DNA from: Suilimivivens sp963650485 | GTDB taxonomy: Bacteria; Bacillota; Clostridia; Lachnospirales; Lachnospiraceae | Direction: 5' to 3' | Length of the DNA stretch: 64,000 nucleotides | NCBI GenBank assembly: GCA_963650485.1 | Contig: CAVJLN010000006.1 | Span: 15,613-79,612 of the forward strand | Shown: piece by piece, positions 60,579-64,000 of the stretch | Numbering within the stretch: position 1 is the stretch's first letter | How the letters are laid out: the number at the start of each line of letters is the position of its first letter | Program-made: the position numbers and the translations under genes | Notes under the pieces: model-generated | The model's input: only the letters and a program-made list of their open reading frames with translations | The model's database searches: none | Told to the model about the DNA's origin: nothing

Positions 60579-60606
60579 ATATCGGCACGATATGTAAAAT
60601 TATTTA
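60579..60606 (-). promoter_or_regulatory. Sigma-28 (FliA)-type promoter of pilA
   Basis: Minus-strand TAAA (60603-60606), 16 bases, GCCGATAT (60579-60586). The -10 is identical to the sigma-D/sigma-28 consensus GCCGATAT and the -35 is TAAA; consensus spacing is 15 with some tolerance. It lies 72 bases before the pilA ATG. No equally good sigma-A promoter is seen (AACGAA-17-TAAATA and TTGTGT-17-TTACAT are weak). Confidence 0.65.
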
Positions 60607-60637
60607 CACATTTGACACAACTTTTCGTTGGCTGTTC

Positions 60638-60844
60638 GTAACTGTTCCGTACCTTCACAGCCCCGATGCAAAACTTCTTCCAGATCAGCTTTGTTGATGG
60701 ATCTGACATGGCCAAATCATTACGTTCCATTACAGAGCAAAAGTTCATCCATGCATATGAGAAAATGATCCAGTGGATCATTTTTGAGTGAGCAAGCTCC
60801 CACGGTCATCTTGCACAATCATTTCTGCATAGCTGAACTGTTAC
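60638..60844. repeat. MITE-like element 3, 207 bp, directly before the pilA promoter
   Basis: Left end GTAACTGTTCCGTAC (60638-60652), right end CTGAACTGTTAC (60833-60844); inverse match at about 10 of 12. It contains palindromic repeat copy C (60750-60790). It begins about 30 bases upstream of the pilA promoter and stops one base before the pilC stop codon. Confidence 0.55.
60750..60790 (-). repeat. Dispersed palindromic repeat, copy C
   Basis: Read on the minus strand: ATGATCCACTGGATCATTTTCTCATATGCATGG, matching copy A at 30 or more of 33 positions, in the opposite genomic orientation. It lies inside MITE-like element 3. Confidence 0.65.
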
Positions 60845-60845
60845 C

Positions 60846-62060
60846 TTACAGGTTGTCCAGTGCAGAGTACATGTTTACCATCGGCAGCATGACTGCAGCA
60901 ATGAGAACACTGACTATGGCAGCCAGAACAATGATAATCATCGGCTCCATGGCAGCCATCAGGGACTGCACTGCCATTTCCACTTCTTCCTCATAGTAGT
61001 CCGCAAGCTTGTTCAGCATTTCCTCCGTGGAACCGGCCTCCTCTCCAATCCGCACCATATGATATACCATCGGTGGAAAGAGTCCGCAGGTCTGCAACGG
61101 CTGGGATAAGGGCACACCAACCAGAATCTGATCCAAAGCTTCCTTCAAGGCTTCCTTATACCAGATATTGCTCATGGTATCTGCAACGATATCTACCGCT
61201 TCGGTAAGCGGAAGTCCTGCCGTCAGCAGCGTACTTAATGTACGTGCCATCTGGGAGGATGCATTCTTAATAACGAGATTCTTTGTCATCGGGAACTTGA
61301 GTGCTAGGCTTCCCAGCACATGCCGGCCCGAATTGGTTCTTCTCCATAGCTGGAATGCGACAACAACCGCAATAGCCACCGGCACAAGGATAAACCAGTA
61401 TGCCCGGATAAAGTCACTGATTCCCACAATAGCAAGGGTAAGTGCCGGAAGCTGGGCATCCAGTTCCTCAAACATATCCGTATACCGTGGAATGACAAAT
61501 ACAAGCATCACTACAATAACCGCAACCGCAACGATGGCAACCACAATCGGGTAAATCATGGCCTTTTTGACCAGTGCCTGTGTTTTGGCTGTTTTTTCAA
61601 ACTGAATCGCCATACGCTCCATGGAGATTTCCAGACTTCCGGAGGCTTCTCCTGCTCTTGCCATCTGAACCAGAAGCTCCGGAAAGGCTTTCGGATGCTT
61701 TTCCATGGAATCAGCGAAGCTTTCTCCCTTTTCTACATCGGCACGTACTGCATTAAGCGCCTTTTTCAAGACCTTATTCTCGGTCTGCTCCGATAACATA
61801 TTCAGGGTTTCGACAATGCTGACACCGGCACGTACAATGCTGGAAAACTGCCGGCAGAATACTGCAAGATCCCTGGCGGTCGGCTTTTTGTCAAAGCTTA
61901 GGTCAATATCTCTGGTCAACAGATCCTGCTTCTTAATTTCCAGAACAATCAGCCCCTGCTGCTTCAGCTCCTTCGTCAGCGCCTCTGCGGTATCCGCATC
62001 CCTGCTTCCTTTGATTTCTTTTCCTTTTTGATTGATCGCAACATAGCCCCAACTGGCCAT
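60846..62060 (-). CDS. pilC: Type IV pilus inner membrane platform protein PilC, 404 aa
   Basis: Two copies of the T2SSF domain, each with LLxxGLPL-like signatures (FCRQFSSIVRAGVSIVETLNML and MARTLSTLLTAGLPLTEAVDIV), three membrane helices (about 167-190, 215-235, 370-392) and the C-terminal AAMEPMIIIVLAAIVSVLIAAVMLPMVNMYSALDNL. PilC couples the ATPase to pilus polymerisation. Starts 19 bases after pilB with AGGGAGG. Confidence 0.96.
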   Translation of the reverse strand: MASWGYVAINQKGKEIKGSRDADTAEALTKELKQQGLIVLEIKKQDLLTRDIDLSFDKKPTARDLAVFCRQFSSIVRAGVSIVETLNMLSEQTENKVLKKALNAVRADVEKGESFADSMEKHPKAFPELLVQMARAGEASGSLEISMERMAIQFEKTAKTQALVKKAMIYPIVVAIVAVAVIVVMLVFVIPRYTDMFEELDAQLPALTLAIVGISDFIRAYWFILVPVAIAVVVAFQLWRRTNSGRHVLGSLALKFPMTKNLVIKNASSQMARTLSTLLTAGLPLTEAVDIVADTMSNIWYKEALKEALDQILVGVPLSQPLQTCGLFPPMVYHMVRIGEEAGSTEEMLNKLADYYEEEVEMAVQSLMAAMEPMIIIVLAAIVSVLIAAVMLPMVNMYSALDNL

Positions 62061-62079
62061 TGTCGTTCCTCCCTGCTAT

Positions 62080-63777
62080 TTATAAGTCAAAAGATACTCT
62101 CATCATTTCTTCTACAGACGTAATCCCCTCTAAGACAAGCTCGGTTGCGCTCATACGCAGGGTATGCATTCCGTCCTTCAGTGCCTGTTCCTTGATTGCT
62201 TCTGCATCTCCGCCTCTGCTGATAATGTGCTTAAGCTGTGGGGTCACCTCCATGATTTCATAGACACCGATTCGCCCCAGGAAGCCCGTCCCGTCACACT
62301 TCGGACAGCCACAGGGTTCATAGACCGTGAGTTCCTCCCCCGGCTTGCGCATCAGCATCTCCAGCTCTTCCCCGTCTGCCTTCTTGGCTCTCTTACATTC
62401 AGGACACAGGCGACGCACCAGACGCTGTGCAATCACACCAACGGTGGAATCTGCAATCAAATATGGTTCAATCCCCATATCTATCAAACGGGTAATGGTA
62501 CTGGCTGCCGAGTTCGTATGCAGGGTCGATACCACAAGGTGTCCTGTGATGGATGCCTGCACTGCAATGGAAGCCGTCTCGCGGTCACGGATTTCTCCGA
62601 TCATGATAATATCCGGATCCTGTCGCAGAATGGAACGCAGCGCCGTTGCAAAAGTAAGGTCAGCCTTATTATTGACCTGTACCTGATTGATTCCGTCAAT
62701 GTTCGCCTCCACCGGATCTTCTACCGTGATAATGTTCACATCTTCTTTATTTAAATCACTAAGCGCTGTATAAAGTGTGGTGGACTTACCGCTTCCGGTA
62801 GGTCCTGTTACCAGCAGAATCCCATGCGGATTTTTCAGAATGTGGTCGAATTTCCGCAAATCATGAGGTTTCAGTCCCAGCTGGCTCTTTTCCCTGGTCA
62901 GTGCATTCTTGGATGTGAGTCGCATAACAATCTTCTCACCATATACTGTCGGCAGAATGGATGCACGGATGTCATATTCATGACGGTCTACGATCTGGGT
63001 AAGTCTGCCGTCCTGCGGTTTACGCTTCTCGGAAATATCCATTCCTCCGATAATCTTGACACGTGCTGCCAATGCCGGAAGAAGACTGATATTGTAGACG
63101 GCCTTCTCATACAGGGCACCATCAATACGATAGCGCACACGAACCTGCTTTTCCATCGGCTCGATATGAATATCCGATGCTCTCTGGCGCACGGCCTGTT
63201 CAATCATGCTCCTGACAAGCTGCACAATCGGGGAATTGTTGATATCTGCGCTGTAGATATCCTCCTCCTGTTCTGCAAGCTGGCTGGTCTTTTCCTTCAC
63301 ATATTCTTCAAGTGCAGAATTCACCTCCGCCTGTCCGAAATAGTGATCCAGCATCAGCATGATTTCCCGTGTTGTTGCCACCACCGGCTCCACCTGCAGA
63401 TTCGTGATAATGGTGATATCATCCATCGCTGCCATATTCATAGGATCTGCCATTGCAACCCTTAGAACATTCATCGACTGCCTGGAATATTCAATAGGGA
63501 TCATGGTATGCTTTTTTAAAATATTAGGCGGTACGAGTTTGAGAACCTCCTCCTCTATAGAGACATTCTTCAAATCGACCATTTCATAGCCCAACTGGCT
63601 GCTCAATGCCTTCGCGATATTCTCTTCTGTAGTGATTCCCTCATCAACGAGCGTTTCTCCCAGCTTACGGCCTGAACCCTTCTGTAATTCAAGGCCTTTC
63701 TGCAGCTGCTCAGCCGTGATAACACCACTGTTCACCAGTACGTCACCCAACCGAAGCTTCTTTCTATTAAAATCCAT
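62080..63777 (-). CDS. pilB: Pilus extension ATPase PilB with c-di-GMP-binding MshEN domain, 565 aa
   Basis: Assembly ATPase. N-terminal MshEN domain has two 24-residue units separated by five residues (residues 9-32 and 38-61), the layout known to bind c-di-GMP in MshE. The catalytic part shows Walker A LLVTGPTGSGKSTTLYTAL, Asp box TVEDPVE, Walker B PDIIMIGEIRDRETA, His box HLVVSTLHTNSA and the zinc-binding CPEC...CGCPKCDGTG. Start chosen at 63777 (MDFNRKKLRLG) because homologues begin there; an ATG at 63834 with AAGGAG close by would add 19 residues. Confidence 0.95.
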   Translation of the reverse strand: MDFNRKKLRLGDVLVNSGVITAEQLQKGLELQKGSGRKLGETLVDEGITTEENIAKALSSQLGYEMVDLKNVSIEEEVLKLVPPNILKKHTMIPIEYSRQSMNVLRVAMADPMNMAAMDDITIITNLQVEPVVATTREIMLMLDHYFGQAEVNSALEEYVKEKTSQLAEQEEDIYSADINNSPIVQLVRSMIEQAVRQRASDIHIEPMEKQVRVRYRIDGALYEKAVYNISLLPALAARVKIIGGMDISEKRKPQDGRLTQIVDRHEYDIRASILPTVYGEKIVMRLTSKNALTREKSQLGLKPHDLRKFDHILKNPHGILLVTGPTGSGKSTTLYTALSDLNKEDVNIITVEDPVEANIDGINQVQVNNKADLTFATALRSILRQDPDIIMIGEIRDRETASIAVQASITGHLVVSTLHTNSAASTITRLIDMGIEPYLIADSTVGVIAQRLVRRLCPECKRAKKADGEELEMLMRKPGEELTVYEPCGCPKCDGTGFLGRIGVYEIMEVTPQLKHIISRGGDAEAIKEQALKDGMHTLRMSATELVLEGITSVEEMMRVSFDL

Positions 63778-63894
63778 AACCTTCTTGCCCAATGCAATGC
63801 ACGTCCCATAGTAAGACGTCAGTCCGTGCAGCATTGCTCCTTATTCGATTCTATACGATATCAAACTTGCTGAATAGATACACATTATTTAAAT

Positions 63895-63923
63895 ATTTTA
63901 CACATTTCGACATACGTTTTCAA
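63895..63923 (-). promoter_or_regulatory. Sigma-A promoter of pilBC
   Basis: Minus-strand TTGAAA (63918-63923), 17 bases, TAAAAT (63895-63900), about 110 bases before the chosen pilB start. The segment GTCGAAATGTGTAAA just before the -10 recurs as GTCAAATGTGTAAA in front of pilA (60603-60616), hinting at a shared control site. Confidence 0.65.
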
Positions 63924-64000
63924 GTCTAAAAGTAGAAGCTGAATACAACAGTAAGCCCGGTGAATGGAACAGCTATTCCACCATTGACGGGGAGCCTTGG

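Noticed and set aside
60508..60606. c-di-GMP riboswitch upstream of pilA
   Set aside because: The leader lacks the class I (GCAAACC / CGCAAAGC) and class II core sequences; only a simple hairpin is present.
60485..60781. 98-codon minus-strand open frame overlapping the pilA start
   Set aside because: It is made of the repeat element and the pilA leader; it would overlap pilA in another frame and lacks a ribosome binding site.
63926..64000. Open frame on the minus strand at the right edge ending in TAG at 63926-63928, reading ...GIAVPFTGLTVVFSFYF
   Set aside because: Only 24 codons are visible, two other frames are also partly open, and the stretch can form an imperfect hairpin instead. Cannot be told from chance without the sequence beyond the window.

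Overview
The window comes from a motile, low-to-mid GC member of the Firmicutes, most likely a gut Lachnospiraceae of the Roseburia type. The reasons are a Bacillus-like fla/che gene order, a GTP-sensing CodY regulator, proteins with close Clostridia-type flavour (FliY, CheC, CheD, FapA family, FlbD) and strong AGGAGG-type ribosome binding sites. The genus is inferred from gene content, not searched. Every supported gene lies on the minus strand, so transcription runs from high to low coordinates.

Reading in the direction of transcription, the window starts with a type IV pilus (T4P) locus at 63.9-42.8 kb: assembly ATPase PilB, platform protein PilC, major pilin, prepilin peptidase, a fused PilM-PilN protein, a PilO-like protein, then four minor-pilin-like proteins (449, 801, 198 and 1215 aa) and a 1589-aa secreted or anchored protein of DUF5057-like type. 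The minor components are unusually large. The locus closes with a strong terminator. Then come topA and codY, each with its own sigma-A promoter, and a codY terminator.

From 39.4 to about 5 kb runs one long fla/che operon: flgB-flgC-fliE-F-G-H-I-J-motE-like-fliK-flgD-TIGR02530-flgE-flbD-motA-motB-fliL-fliM-fliY-cheY-fliO-P-Q-R-flhB-flhA-flhF-flhG-pilZ-cheB-cheA-cheW-cheC-cheD-(small membrane protein)-fliA-fapA-three accessory genes. This is the Bacillus subtilis fla/che order, including its flanks (topA...codY upstream, rpsB-tsf downstream), with motAB, a PilZ gene and a FapA-type gene inserted. It encodes the basal body, hook, export gate, C-ring, stator, chemotaxis core and sigma-28. rpsB-tsf follows from its own promoter with a structured leader. 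Two membrane metalloprotease-like genes (YhfC and CPBP) and a truncated polysaccharide deacetylase end the window.

The most interesting signal joins the two motility systems. The major pilin gene is preceded by a perfect sigma-28 -10 element (GCCGATAT) with a TAAA -35, and the sigma-28 gene is in the neighbouring flagellar operon. PilB carries a textbook two-repeat MshEN motif, known to bind c-di-GMP, while the flagellar operon encodes a YcgR-like PilZ protein. So one sigma factor and one second messenger may coordinate flagella and pili here. Other notable structure: a family of intergenic elements with GTAACTRTTCMGNAC ends, palindromic ATGATCC repeats, a Thr-Asn microsatellite tail on the pilin, giant minor pilins, and a CheB that lacks its receiver domain.
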